Below are positions 1 through 7,289 of a stretch of DNA of 43,027 nucleotides, piece by piece. How positions within the stretch are numbered: the stretch's first letter is position 1; each line of letters begins with the position of its first letter. The notes beneath the pieces are model-generated. The model ran no database searches and was not told the origin of the DNA. It worked only from the letters and a program-made list of their open reading frames with translations. The position numbers and the translations under genes were made by a program. The DNA comes from Treponema sp. (GTDB lineage Bacteria > Spirochaetota > Spirochaetia > Treponematales > Breznakiellaceae): positions 1 to 43,027 of the forward strand of contig JAITSE010000044.1 of NCBI GenBank assembly GCA_031288005.1, in the 5' to 3' direction.

Positions 1-213
1 TTCGGTGAGGCCTGGCAGGATGAGTATTTTGTGTGGGACTGCGCGGCGGGTCTTCTGGCGGAAAATTCAGGGGCAAAGCTCATCGGCGTTATTCCGCCCC
101 TGACGGCGGGAGAGTGGAATGCAGTGGTCAAGACCCAGTTTACAGGATCGGGAAGCACGAGCCTTAAAGCCCCCCGGGTTATTGAGAGTTCTTTTATCCT
201 TACTGTTGTCTGA
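1..213 (+). CDS. 3' end of an unidentified gene (5' end outside the window)
   Basis: Frame 1 is open from the first base to a TGA at 211-213, giving 70 residues. The likely true start lies upstream of the window, so the GTG at 31 is probably internal. The tail is beta-strand-like (LIGVIPPLTAGEWNAVVKTQ, then PRVIESSFILTVV) and could be the end of a secreted or structural domain. I do not recognise a family. A palindrome and a tandem-repeat array follow directly after the stop. Confidence 0.55.
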   Translation, partial: FGEAWQDEYFVWDCAAGLLAENSGAKLIGVIPPLTAGEWNAVVKTQFTGSGSTSLKAPRVIESSFILTVV

Positions 214-237
214 TTAAGCCGGGGACCCAAGAAACCG

Positions 238-252
238 GAGACCGGAGGTCTC
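238..252. repeat. GAGACC-GGA-GGTCTC palindrome, copy 1
   Basis: This is a 15-nt inverted repeat with 6-nt arms GAGACC/GGTCTC and a 3-nt centre GGA, 25 nt after the stop of the partial gene. The same motif, on either strand, occurs at 629-643, 3220-3234, 16193-16207 (last base changed) and 16215-16229 (one mismatch). Longer hairpins with the same GAGACC/GGTCTC arms occur at 16627-16668 and 32977-33003. It looks like a dispersed palindromic repeat family. Confidence 0.7.
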
Positions 253-267
253 ACGGTTCCCGGCTAT

Positions 268-567
268 GTCAAGGGTCAGACCTAGCCTATGTCAGGGGTT
301 AGACCTAGCCTATGTCAGGAGTCAGACATAAGCCTATGTCAGGGGTCAGACCTAGGCTTAGTCAGGGGTCAGACCTAGGCTTAGTCAGGGGTCAGACCTG
401 GGCTTAGTCAGAGGTCAGACATAAGCCTATGTCAGGGGTCAGACCTAGGCTTAGTCAGGGGTCAGACATAAGCCTATGTCAGGGGTCAGACCTAGGCTTA
501 GTCAGGGGTCAGACCTGGGCTTAGTCAGGGGTCAGACCTAGGCTTAGTCAGGGGTCAGACCCGGCCA
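268..567. repeat. Tandem repeat, 13 units of 23-24 nt
   Basis: Thirteen head-to-tail units begin at 268, 291, 314, 338, 361, 384, 407, 431, 454, 478, 501, 524 and 547. Each starts with a variant of GTCAGGGGTCAGACC followed by a variable tail. Two tails alternate: CTAGGCTTA-like (23-nt unit) and ATAAGCCTAT-like (24-nt unit). The core is itself a doubled GTCAG. There are no unique spacers, so this is not a CRISPR array. A lone reverse-strand relative of the core (GGTCTGACCCCTG) lies at 16232-16244. A role as a protein-binding array or simple replication-slippage DNA is possible; the sequence does not decide. Confidence 0.9.
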
Positions 568-570
568 GAG

Positions 571-840
571 GGACAGACCCCGGGGAGAGGTGCGGGGAAA
601 AGCCCGTAGAATAAGTGCGGGGAGTTTTGAGACCTCCGGTCTCTTGCGATTAAAGGGTTCACGGCGGCAAAGGGTTCAAAAAACTCCTAAGCGGCCTACT
701 GGACGCAGGGGGCGTTGCGGGGGCAGCGCCCCCGCTGAGGGGGGGGGCGGAAGACTTGAGACTTGCCGGGCTGTAAGCCCGAAGCAAGTCTCAAGTCTGG
801 AGCCAGGGGGGAGACTTCCCCCCCCCCCCTAAATAAGAAA
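571..840. repeat. GC-rich dispersed palindromic element with nested hairpin
   Basis: This non-coding stretch combines several repeat modules. At 575-627 a segment resembles 24553-24592 (shared GGACAGACCCC and TGCGGGGAGTT). At 629-643 lies a GAGACC-type palindrome. At about 708-839 a GC-rich unit shares GGCGTTGCGGGGG, CCCCCGCTGAGGGGGG and GAGCCAGGGGGGAGACTTCC with 7908-7997. Inside it, a hairpin at 754-796 has 13-bp perfect arms (ACTTGAGACTTGC) and a 6-bp inner stem. It ends in a C12 run at 828-839. The open frame across 590-832 is low-complexity and not believed to be a gene. Confidence 0.75.
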
Positions 841-887
841 CCTGAAAAATTCGGTTCATATATAAAAATCATACAAAAATCAAGCTC

Positions 888-915
888 TTGCGGAAAATAA
901 AAATTTTGGTATAAA
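888..915 (+). promoter_or_regulatory. Candidate sigma-70 promoter for the restriction-modification genes
   Basis: TTGCGG (888-893) and TATAAA (910-915) are spaced by 16 nt in AT-rich DNA about 110 nt upstream of the methyltransferase start. The -35 box matches consensus at four of six positions and the -10 at five of six. It is the best candidate in this gap, but AT-rich DNA gives chance matches. Confidence 0.35.
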
Positions 916-1027
916 CTGCTAACATCAAATTTGGCCTTTGAGAGAAGAATCCGGGCTTTATAGAAAGAAAAACGGCTCTTTGAGAGCTAAAAACGCATAA
1001 GGCGGAGACAAGGACTGCTAATAAGGT

Positions 1028-2047
1028 ATGGACGCCAACAAAATACATTGCGCCGACAGCAAAGAAATTCTTAAAACCCTGCCCGTAGAATCGGTTGATT
1101 TGGTGATAACCAGTCCGCCGTATTTTCAACAACGCGACTATGGCGGCGGCGGCATCGGCAACGAAAAAACCATTGATGAATATATCGAAAATATCATGAT
1201 TGTTTTTCGTGAATGTGTCCGTATGGTAAAAAAAACAGGCGCGGTTGTTTTTAATATCGGAGATAAATACATCGGAGGTAATTTACTGCTTGCGCCTTAC
1301 CGCTTTGCGCTACAGGTGCAAAAAGAAAATTTGGCGCGGCTTGTAAATGAACTTACATGGGTAAAAATAAATCCAACGCCGAAACAAGACCCTAAAAAAC
1401 TCATTCCCGCAACCGAGCCGTTTTTTATTTTTGTAAAATCAAATGATTATTATTTTAATAAAGACGCATTTCTTGAATATCGTGACGCCTGTTTTAACGG
1501 CAGAAAAAAAACTAACGGCAGCGATATTGGCAAGAAATATTTTGATTTAATTGAATCGTCCAGCCTTTCAAAGGACCAAAAAGAACTCGCCCGGCAAGAA
1601 TTACAGGACGTGATTCTTGAGGTGAAGCAAGGGAAAATCGACAGTTTTAGAATGAAAATAAATGGAATTCACGCTCTCCCTTATGGCGGACAGGGCGGCG
1701 GACGTTTAACACAGTTATTGACCAAGGGCTTTACCATCATAAAAATTTACGGACATTTTATGCGTAAAGACGTAATAGAAACAACGGTAGAAACAATAAA
1801 AGGAAACATACACCCCGCCGTGTATCCTGAATTCATTGTGCAGGAATTGATTAAACTTCTAACAAAAGAAAACGCTATTGTGCTTGATCCATTTTTGGGT
1901 TCCGGCACCACTGCGCTTGCCGCTAAACGCCTTAACAGGAATTATATCGGCATTGAAATACATTCTGAATATGCGGAATATGCGCAGAGACGTCTGCGTG
2001 AACAAGAAAAAAACATACAAAATTGGGAGTTCGAATTTGTAGTATGA
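1028..2047 (+). CDS. DNA methyltransferase of a type II restriction-modification system (N4-cytosine or N6-adenine, beta class)
   Basis: This 339-aa protein transfers a methyl group from S-adenosylmethionine to an exocyclic amino group of a base. The catalytic motif IV SPPY is at residues 29-32. The AdoMet-binding motif I DPFLGSGT is at about 287-294, followed by a motif-II-like NYIGIE. Catalytic motif before AdoMet motif is the beta-class order of the N6/N4 methylase family. SPPY is common in N4-cytosine enzymes but does not prove the target base. The stop overlaps the start of the next gene by ATGA (2044-2047), so translation is probably coupled. Base composition is clearly more AT-rich than the flanking hydantoinase and translation genes, suggesting horizontal acquisition. 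Confidence 0.88.
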   Translation: MDANKIHCADSKEILKTLPVESVDLVITSPPYFQQRDYGGGGIGNEKTIDEYIENIMIVFRECVRMVKKTGAVVFNIGDKYIGGNLLLAPYRFALQVQKENLARLVNELTWVKINPTPKQDPKKLIPATEPFFIFVKSNDYYFNKDAFLEYRDACFNGRKKTNGSDIGKKYFDLIESSSLSKDQKELARQELQDVILEVKQGKIDSFRMKINGIHALPYGGQGGGRLTQLLTKGFTIIKIYGHFMRKDVIETTVETIKGNIHPAVYPEFIVQELIKLLTKENAIVLDPFLGSGTTALAAKRLNRNYIGIEIHSEYAEYAQRRLREQEKNIQNWEFEFVV

Positions 2048-3195
2048 ATGAAATAGAGATATTAGAAAAATTATACAGGCAGGCGGTTCAAATATATGAA
2101 ACACAAAATGAAATTTCATTTCCGGAAGTTGTCTCTGAAAATGTTAATACTCTTATTGATGCGATAGATAAAAATAAATCAATCGTTTCGGCGCTCGTAA
2201 CTTCGCTTTTGACTAAGATTTGCGCGCCAAATCAGGACATTCGGCTGCATCGCGTTGACTTTGAAGGAGGCTATTCGGCCCGGAGTCTCGATACCGGTAT
2301 TACAACGCCGTTCTTCAAAAAGTATTTTCCCAGGTATGCGAACAAAGAATCAAGTTTTTTAACGCTTGCGACCGGGGAAAGAATTGCATGGACACAAACT
2401 GAAGGGCAGGCGCTTAAAATACGCAGACAAAATGTAAAAGATAGTTTTCTGAATATTCTTAGCGCCGTTCAAAATAACACCGCTGACGCTTCGCAGGTTT
2501 TGATATATTTGTTTTACAAACTTTATATTCTTTCGCTGCAATATAAACAAATATTTGATGAGACAATAAACGCTTCAAATTATGCAAATATTCTTAACAT
2601 CAATATCATACTCGCAATGCTGGAAAAGCATTTTTTATTTCCTGTTAGTTCGCGCCTTCCTGTAATTGCAGTATATTCCATTTATGAATTATTACTTCCT
2701 GTATTTGAGCAATACAAAGGGAAAATCTTACGTCCCCTCAATGTTCATACTTCCTCCGATAAGCATGGCTATGGCGACATTGAAATTTGGAACGCCGATA
2801 ATACACCGTTTGAAATGCTTGAAATCAAACATAATATTCCCATTGATAGAAATTTGATTTTTGACGTGGTAAAAAAATCACGCAATACGACAATCAAACG
2901 GTATTATATTTTGACAACCGCAAAAGATAATTTTACCTCGAAAGAAGAAGAGATATATATCAACAATTTTGTTTTATCAATTAAAAATGATACCGGCATT
3001 GATATTATTCCCAATGGTATTTATACCAGCATGAAGTATTATTTACGTTTTGTATCTGATTACAAGCAATTTATTCATGTTTATACAAAGAATTTAATTA
3101 TTGATGCGGACAACTCGGCTGAAGTGCGGGATTCTCATATTTCAGAATGGAAAAATATATTAAAAGAACATTCTGTGCTGTGCATTGCTTTATAG
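2044..3195 (+). CDS. Predicted type II restriction endonuclease, PD-(D/E)XK type
   Basis: This is a 383-aa protein from the ATG at 2044, which overlaps the methyltransferase stop. An earlier in-frame GTG at 2023 is less likely because it lies deep in the methylase gene. The segment around residues 243-264 reads YGDIEIW...FEMLEIKHN: a conserved-type Asp (245) followed 15 residues later by Glu-x-Lys (260-262), each on a predicted beta-strand. This is the layout of the PD-(D/E)XK nuclease core. The rest is largely helical. I cannot name the recognition site or assign a named enzyme family. The coupled methylase is the main support for calling it a restriction enzyme. It is AT-rich like its partner, and no C-protein regulator is seen. 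Confidence 0.72.
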   Translation: MNEIEILEKLYRQAVQIYETQNEISFPEVVSENVNTLIDAIDKNKSIVSALVTSLLTKICAPNQDIRLHRVDFEGGYSARSLDTGITTPFFKKYFPRYANKESSFLTLATGERIAWTQTEGQALKIRRQNVKDSFLNILSAVQNNTADASQVLIYLFYKLYILSLQYKQIFDETINASNYANILNINIILAMLEKHFLFPVSSRLPVIAVYSIYELLLPVFEQYKGKILRPLNVHTSSDKHGYGDIEIWNADNTPFEMLEIKHNIPIDRNLIFDVVKKSRNTTIKRYYILTTAKDNFTSKEEEIYINNFVLSIKNDTGIDIIPNGIYTSMKYYLRFVSDYKQFIHVYTKNLIIDADNSAEVRDSHISEWKNILKEHSVLCIAL

Positions 3196-3213
3196 GTGGG
3201 CCAAAACGTCGTC

Positions 3214-3254
3214 GAACCTGAGACCGGAGGTCTCGTCACAGCGGTCACAGGTTC
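3214..3254. repeat. Nested inverted repeat including a GAGACC palindrome
   Basis: GAACCTG at 3214-3220 pairs with CAGGTTC at 3248-3254, enclosing a perfect GAGACC-GGA-GGTCTC palindrome at 3220-3234. It lies between the nuclease stop (3195) and the DUF917 start (3296). It could terminate transcription of the restriction genes, although no T-run follows. Confidence 0.55.
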
Positions 3255-3295
3255 GCAACAGACGGAACGATAAAAGACAGGAGGCGGTAGGATAG

Positions 3296-4387
3296 ATGAG
3301 AACAATCGGCGTACAGGAATTGGAAGACATAGCCCTGGGGGCGTCCCTTCTGGGTTCGGGCGGCGGGGGCGATCCGTATATCGGAAAACTGATTGCACTT
3401 GGAGCGATTAAGGAAAAGGGACCTGTAAGGCTTTTGGAAGCCGGCGAAGTAGATGACGACGCCTTTGTGGTTCCGGTTGCCATGATGGGAGCGCCTACGG
3501 TGATGGCGGAGAAGGGGATAGGCGGCGGGGAATACGCGGCGCTTGCGGAAATGATAAGCCGCTACTACAACAAAAAAATTGACGCCATTATGCCCATTGA
3601 AGCGGGGGGCGTGAATTCCATGCTGCCCTTTGCCGCGGCGGCGCGGCTTGAGCTTCCCCTCGTGGATGTCGACGGCATGGGCCGGGCTTTCCCGGAACTA
3701 CAGATGGTAACGTTTACGATTGGCGGGGTGAGCGCTACGCCTATGGCGCTTACCGATGAAAAAGGAAACGGCGTCATATTCAAGACGATTACGAATAAAT
3801 GGACGGAGCTTATGGCCCGGGCCGTTACGGGAAGCTGCGGCGGTTCCGTTCTCGTTATGCTGTACTGCATGGACGGCAAAACGCTTAAAAACTACGGCGT
3901 GAAAGGCATAGTTACTCGCAGCGAAAAATTGGGGAGGGCGATACGCGAGGCTAAATACGGCCCGCTTCCGCCTGAGGAGAATTTTCTTGCCGCTTGTGAG
4001 GCTTATAAAATTTTCCGGGGCAAAATAAGCGATATACGGCGGGAAACGCGCGGCGCTTTTAACTTTGGCAAGGCGCTGCTTGAAGGCTCATCTGAATACA
4101 AGGGCAGGAGCGCATCGGTGGAATTTCAGAACGAAAACCTTGTGGCGGCGGTAGACGGAAAAATCTGCGCCACAACGCCAGACCTTATATGCCTTGTGGA
4201 TACTGAAACGTTTATTCCCCTGCCCGCGGACGCGGTGAAATATGGAAAGCGCGTTTTGATTGTGGGCCTGCGGTGCTATGAAGCGTGGAGGAGTCCCAAA
4301 GGTATTGAGCTGGCTGGGCCGCGCTATTTCGGCTATGATACGGATTACATACCGGTTGAACAGAGGGTGAAAGGAGCTGCCTTATGA
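3296..4387 (+). CDS. DUF917 family protein (S-methyl-thiohydantoin desulfurase-like)
   Basis: This 363-aa protein resembles the DUF917 family throughout: an N-terminal GSGGGGDPYIG loop, VDGMGRAFPELQM in the middle, and a C-terminal beta-rich part with FENENLVA-like and VGLRCYEAW-like segments. Family members are typically encoded beside a hydantoinase/oxoprolinase A subunit, as here. They are thought to act on hydantoin-like or cyclic-amide compounds, but the substrate is not clear for most. AGGAGG lies 8-14 nt before the ATG. The stop overlaps the hyuA-like start by 4 nt (ATGA), so the two are co-translated. No transporter or regulator accompanies them. A cytoplasmic location is expected because no signal peptide is seen. 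Confidence 0.85.
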   Translation: MRTIGVQELEDIALGASLLGSGGGGDPYIGKLIALGAIKEKGPVRLLEAGEVDDDAFVVPVAMMGAPTVMAEKGIGGGEYAALAEMISRYYNKKIDAIMPIEAGGVNSMLPFAAAARLELPLVDVDGMGRAFPELQMVTFTIGGVSATPMALTDEKGNGVIFKTITNKWTELMARAVTGSCGGSVLVMLYCMDGKTLKNYGVKGIVTRSEKLGRAIREAKYGPLPPEENFLAACEAYKIFRGKISDIRRETRGAFNFGKALLEGSSEYKGRSASVEFQNENLVAAVDGKICATTPDLICLVDTETFIPLPADAVKYGKRVLIVGLRCYEAWRSPKGIELAGPRYFGYDTDYIPVEQRVKGAAL

Positions 4388-5958
4388 GCGGAAAATCGTA
4401 TCGTCTGGGCGTTGATGTGGGCGGGACCAACACTGACGCTGTGATCATTGATGAAAGTTTAACTGTTGCCGCCGGCGTAAAAGCCGCTACCAGCGCGGAT
4501 ATTCAATCCGGGATTCAGAACGCCATAAATGCTGTGCTGAAAAGTTCCGGCATTGAGACTGGGAGCATAAAAAAGGCGATGCTTGGGACCACGCAATGTA
4601 CAAACGCTATTGTGGAGCGTAAACGGCTTTCAAAGATCGGCGTTTTGCGGATCGGAGCGCCGGCCACAGCCGGCATTAAGCCGATGCTTGACTGGGATGC
4701 TGAATTGTCCGCCGTGTCGGAAGAAACCGCCCTCATCCGCGGCGGATATGAGTTTGACGGCAGGCCGTTGAGCTGTTTTGACAAGGATGCGGCGCGGGAT
4801 TTTTTTAGAAAGTGCAAAGAAAAGGGGCTTAAATCCATAGCCATAAGCCAGGTCTTTTCCGTTGTCCGGGATGATGACGAGGCGGAAGCGGAGCGTATCT
4901 GCCATGAAGTTATGGGGGATGATGTGTATGTCTCCCTTTCATCAAAAATAGGCAGCATGGGGCTGATTGAGCGGGAAAACGCCGCGATTTTAAACGCCGC
5001 TCTTTATGAAGTCGCATGGGCTTTTACAGGTGGTTTTGTAAAGAGCCTCCACGAGCAGGGCGTAACCGGCCTAAGCGATGCGGACATTTATTTTTCGCAA
5101 AATGACGGAACTCTGTTAAACATGGAAAACGCCCGGCGCTACCCGGTTTTAACGATAGCAAGCGGTCCTACAAACAGCATCAGAGGCGGCGGATTTTTAT
5201 CGGGTCTTTCAGACGCCGTGGTTATTGACATCGGCGGCACGACCACTGACTTTGGCATTCTGCAAAAGGGTTTTCCCAGGGAGTCGGGCGTCGCCGTTAC
5301 CATCGGCGGGGTTCGTACCAATTTCCGTATGCCTGATGTTATTTCCATAGGGCTTGGGGGCGGAAGCATTGTCCGCGAAAGAGGCGGGATTATTACTGTC
5401 GGCCCTGACAGCGTTGGCAGCGAAATTACCAAAAAGGCCCTGGTCTTTGGGGGCGATACGCTTACCGCCACGGACATTGCCGTGCGGACGGGGCTTGCCG
5501 CGAATATCGGAGACGCTTCAAAGGCCGCCCATATCGATAAAGCCTTTGCCGAAAAAGCGCTGCGGCGGATTGTGGAAATGGTGGAGGAAAGCCTGGACTC
5601 TATTAAAACTTCCGGGGAAGATATTGACGTGATTCTGGTTGGAGGCGGCTCGATACTTCTGCCTGAAAAAATAGCGGGCGTAAAGAAACTCTACAAGCCT
5701 GAAAACTTCGCCGTGGCAAACGCTGTTGGTTCGGCGATTTCCAAAGTAAGCGGCCTTTACGAAAAGCTTGTTTCATTCAATGATATTTCCCGCGAAAAGG
5801 CCATTGAAGAAGGAAAAGCGGAGGCAATTAAATTGGCGATACAAGCCGGGGCCAAGCCTGAAACTGTGGAAATTATCGATGTGGAAGATGTGCCGCTTCA
5901 ATATCAGCCAAATAATACTAACCGCGTCAAGGTAAAGGCGGCGGGGAATTTGGCGTAA
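4384..5958 (+). CDS. Hydantoinase/oxoprolinase family protein, HyuA-like subunit
   Basis: This is a 524-aa ATP-dependent cyclic-amide hydrolase of the hydantoinase A/acetone carboxylase beta superfamily (actin-like fold). The N-terminal phosphate loop LGVDVGGTNTDAVIID is at about residues 7-22. A second phosphate motif, VVIDIGGTTTDFGIL, lies near 280, and a glycine-rich VGGGSILLP loop near 420. Length fits the short HyuA form that pairs with DUF917 rather than with HyuB. The frame overlaps the DUF917 stop by 4 nt. The last 15 nt before the stop (5940-5954, GGCGGGGAATTTGGC) are repeated exactly at 5983-5997, so the 3' end shows a small duplication or slippage scar. Substrate unknown. Confidence 0.88.
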   Translation: MSGKSYRLGVDVGGTNTDAVIIDESLTVAAGVKAATSADIQSGIQNAINAVLKSSGIETGSIKKAMLGTTQCTNAIVERKRLSKIGVLRIGAPATAGIKPMLDWDAELSAVSEETALIRGGYEFDGRPLSCFDKDAARDFFRKCKEKGLKSIAISQVFSVVRDDDEAEAERICHEVMGDDVYVSLSSKIGSMGLIERENAAILNAALYEVAWAFTGGFVKSLHEQGVTGLSDADIYFSQNDGTLLNMENARRYPVLTIASGPTNSIRGGGFLSGLSDAVVIDIGGTTTDFGILQKGFPRESGVAVTIGGVRTNFRMPDVISIGLGGGSIVRERGGIITVGPDSVGSEITKKALVFGGDTLTATDIAVRTGLAANIGDASKAAHIDKAFAEKALRRIVEMVEESLDSIKTSGEDIDVILVGGGSILLPEKIAGVKKLYKPENFAVANAVGSAISKVSGLYEKLVSFNDISREKAIEEGKAEAIKLAIQAGAKPETVEIIDVEDVPLQYQPNNTNRVKVKAAGNLA

Positions 5959-6101
5959 AAGTGTTCATCATGCTTAATTTTAGGCGGGGAATTTGGCTGT
6001 ACCTGCATTGTGGAGGAGAGGCCGGAGTCTCCTCGCTCTGAGTGCGATTCATCCGTTCGGCCATTGAAGATATTCGCAGCGGGGATTTTTTATTACTAGA
6101 T

Positions 6102-6154
6102 TTGTTCGAGCGGAAACTGTGGAAACGTCGGAAACGAAGTTTCCGCTCGAACAA
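6102..6154. terminator. Inverted repeat, candidate bidirectional terminator
   Basis: Perfect 17-bp arms (TTGTTCGAGCGGAAACT at 6102-6118 and its complement at 6138-6154) enclose a 19-nt loop. It lies between the convergent hyuA-like gene and the EcoRI-type methylase, 6 nt beyond the methylase stop at 6160. The stretch 5959-6101 also holds a degenerate GAGACC-like motif near 6015-6034. No strong T-run follows, so it may instead protect the 3' ends of mRNA. Confidence 0.6.
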
Positions 6155-6159
6155 GTCCA

Positions 6160-7146
6160 CTATTTCCTTTTTATTAAAATACGGCGGTACAATCCTTTTC
6201 TATTGACAAAATTTATATCCTCGGGGAAATCTTGTCCGTCATGGTATCTACTGTCACCCAAAATTTCAAATTGATCCGGATTGTATTTATCCAAAAAGGT
6301 TATGGGAACGCCCATTACGCCGTCATAGTCCTGCGGAATATCTTTGGTTTCGCTTACTTCTATCGCGTCATAATTGTCATATTTTGGGAACTCTTTTTCG
6401 TTGTATCGCTTATATAATGTAAGTTTTTCATGCAGTTCCTTATAATCTAAATTGGTAAACCAGCGGACGCCCTTTACCCGTATATACTTTTTGCCGTCCT
6501 CGCCAACCCTAAAGCCGGCCGCATCAAGCGGATAGCTGTCAGGCACTCCAAATTCACGGTCGCCTGAATGGATGCTCTGTCCTAACCAGATTTTATTTTC
6601 TTTAAAAAGCGCAAATATTTCTTTATACGTTACGGCGTTGATATTTCCGATAATAACAAACTTTTTTCCATATTTTATTAACTGCGCTACATATTCCCGG
6701 AACAAGCTGAACGGCGGATTGGTGCAGACTATATCCGCCTGCTTCAACAGTTCGATACATTCTGGAGAGCGGAAGTCGCCGTCCCCTTTCAAAATCCCCC
6801 ATTCATTCTGTCTGATAAACGTGTCGTAGTCAGTATATTTATCATTGGAGCGGTCTTTTCCGTCGTAAATGCAATAGACGGCCTTCTCGTCGAGGTTCTG
6901 GCTGAACAAATCAGTGCACAGGTTTTTATAGCAGGTGGCGATAAGTCTTTTCAAGCCAAGCGTATGGAAACTTGCGTAGAAAAAATAAAAAAACTTGCTC
7001 ACCCGTGGGTCATCGCAGTTGCAAAGGACAGTTTTCCCTTTGAAATGCTGTTTGTAATTATTTAGTTCTTTTTCTATGTCGGTGAGCCGGGTATAAAATT
7101 CATCTTTTTTTGCTTTTTTTGCGCCATGTAAATCTTTATTCGCCAT
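6160..7146 (-). CDS. EcoRI-type adenine-specific DNA methyltransferase, orphan
   Basis: This 328-aa protein has the features of the EcoRI methylase family. The N-terminal KKDEFYTRLTDIEKEL is at about 13-28, LCNCDDPRVSKFF at about 41-53, and the catalytic NPPF motif at 143-146 (CTNPPFSLFREYV). A GDREFGVP and RWFTNLDYKELH region follows, typical of the family. It would methylate adenine with AdoMet. No restriction endonuclease gene is adjacent: its neighbours are the hyuA-like gene and a metal-transport operon. It is therefore probably an orphan modification enzyme, used in gene regulation or as protection against incoming restriction systems. AGAGGG lies about 8 nt before the ATG. Composition is AT-richer than its neighbours. 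Confidence 0.87.
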   Translation of the reverse strand: MANKDLHGAKKAKKDEFYTRLTDIEKELNNYKQHFKGKTVLCNCDDPRVSKFFYFFYASFHTLGLKRLIATCYKNLCTDLFSQNLDEKAVYCIYDGKDRSNDKYTDYDTFIRQNEWGILKGDGDFRSPECIELLKQADIVCTNPPFSLFREYVAQLIKYGKKFVIIGNINAVTYKEIFALFKENKIWLGQSIHSGDREFGVPDSYPLDAAGFRVGEDGKKYIRVKGVRWFTNLDYKELHEKLTLYKRYNEKEFPKYDNYDAIEVSETKDIPQDYDGVMGVPITFLDKYNPDQFEILGDSRYHDGQDFPEDINFVNRKGLYRRILIKRK

Positions 7147-7289
7147 ACCAAAGCCCTCTTATTTAACGAGAAGGTATTCCTTCTTTAAGCAAATAGTTAA
7201 GTTTGGACTTGCAACTGTCTAAAGTCATGGAAAAGCGGTTTTACTGAGTCATGCTGGAATTTATTTTTCAGACCGAGTCCGGCAAATTC

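Noticed and set aside
268..567. CRISPR array
   Set aside because: Units are head-to-tail with no unique spacers of constant length, and no cas genes are present.
590..832. 80-aa ORF as a gene
   Set aside because: It runs through palindromic and homopolymeric repeat DNA, is low complexity, and lacks a ribosome site.
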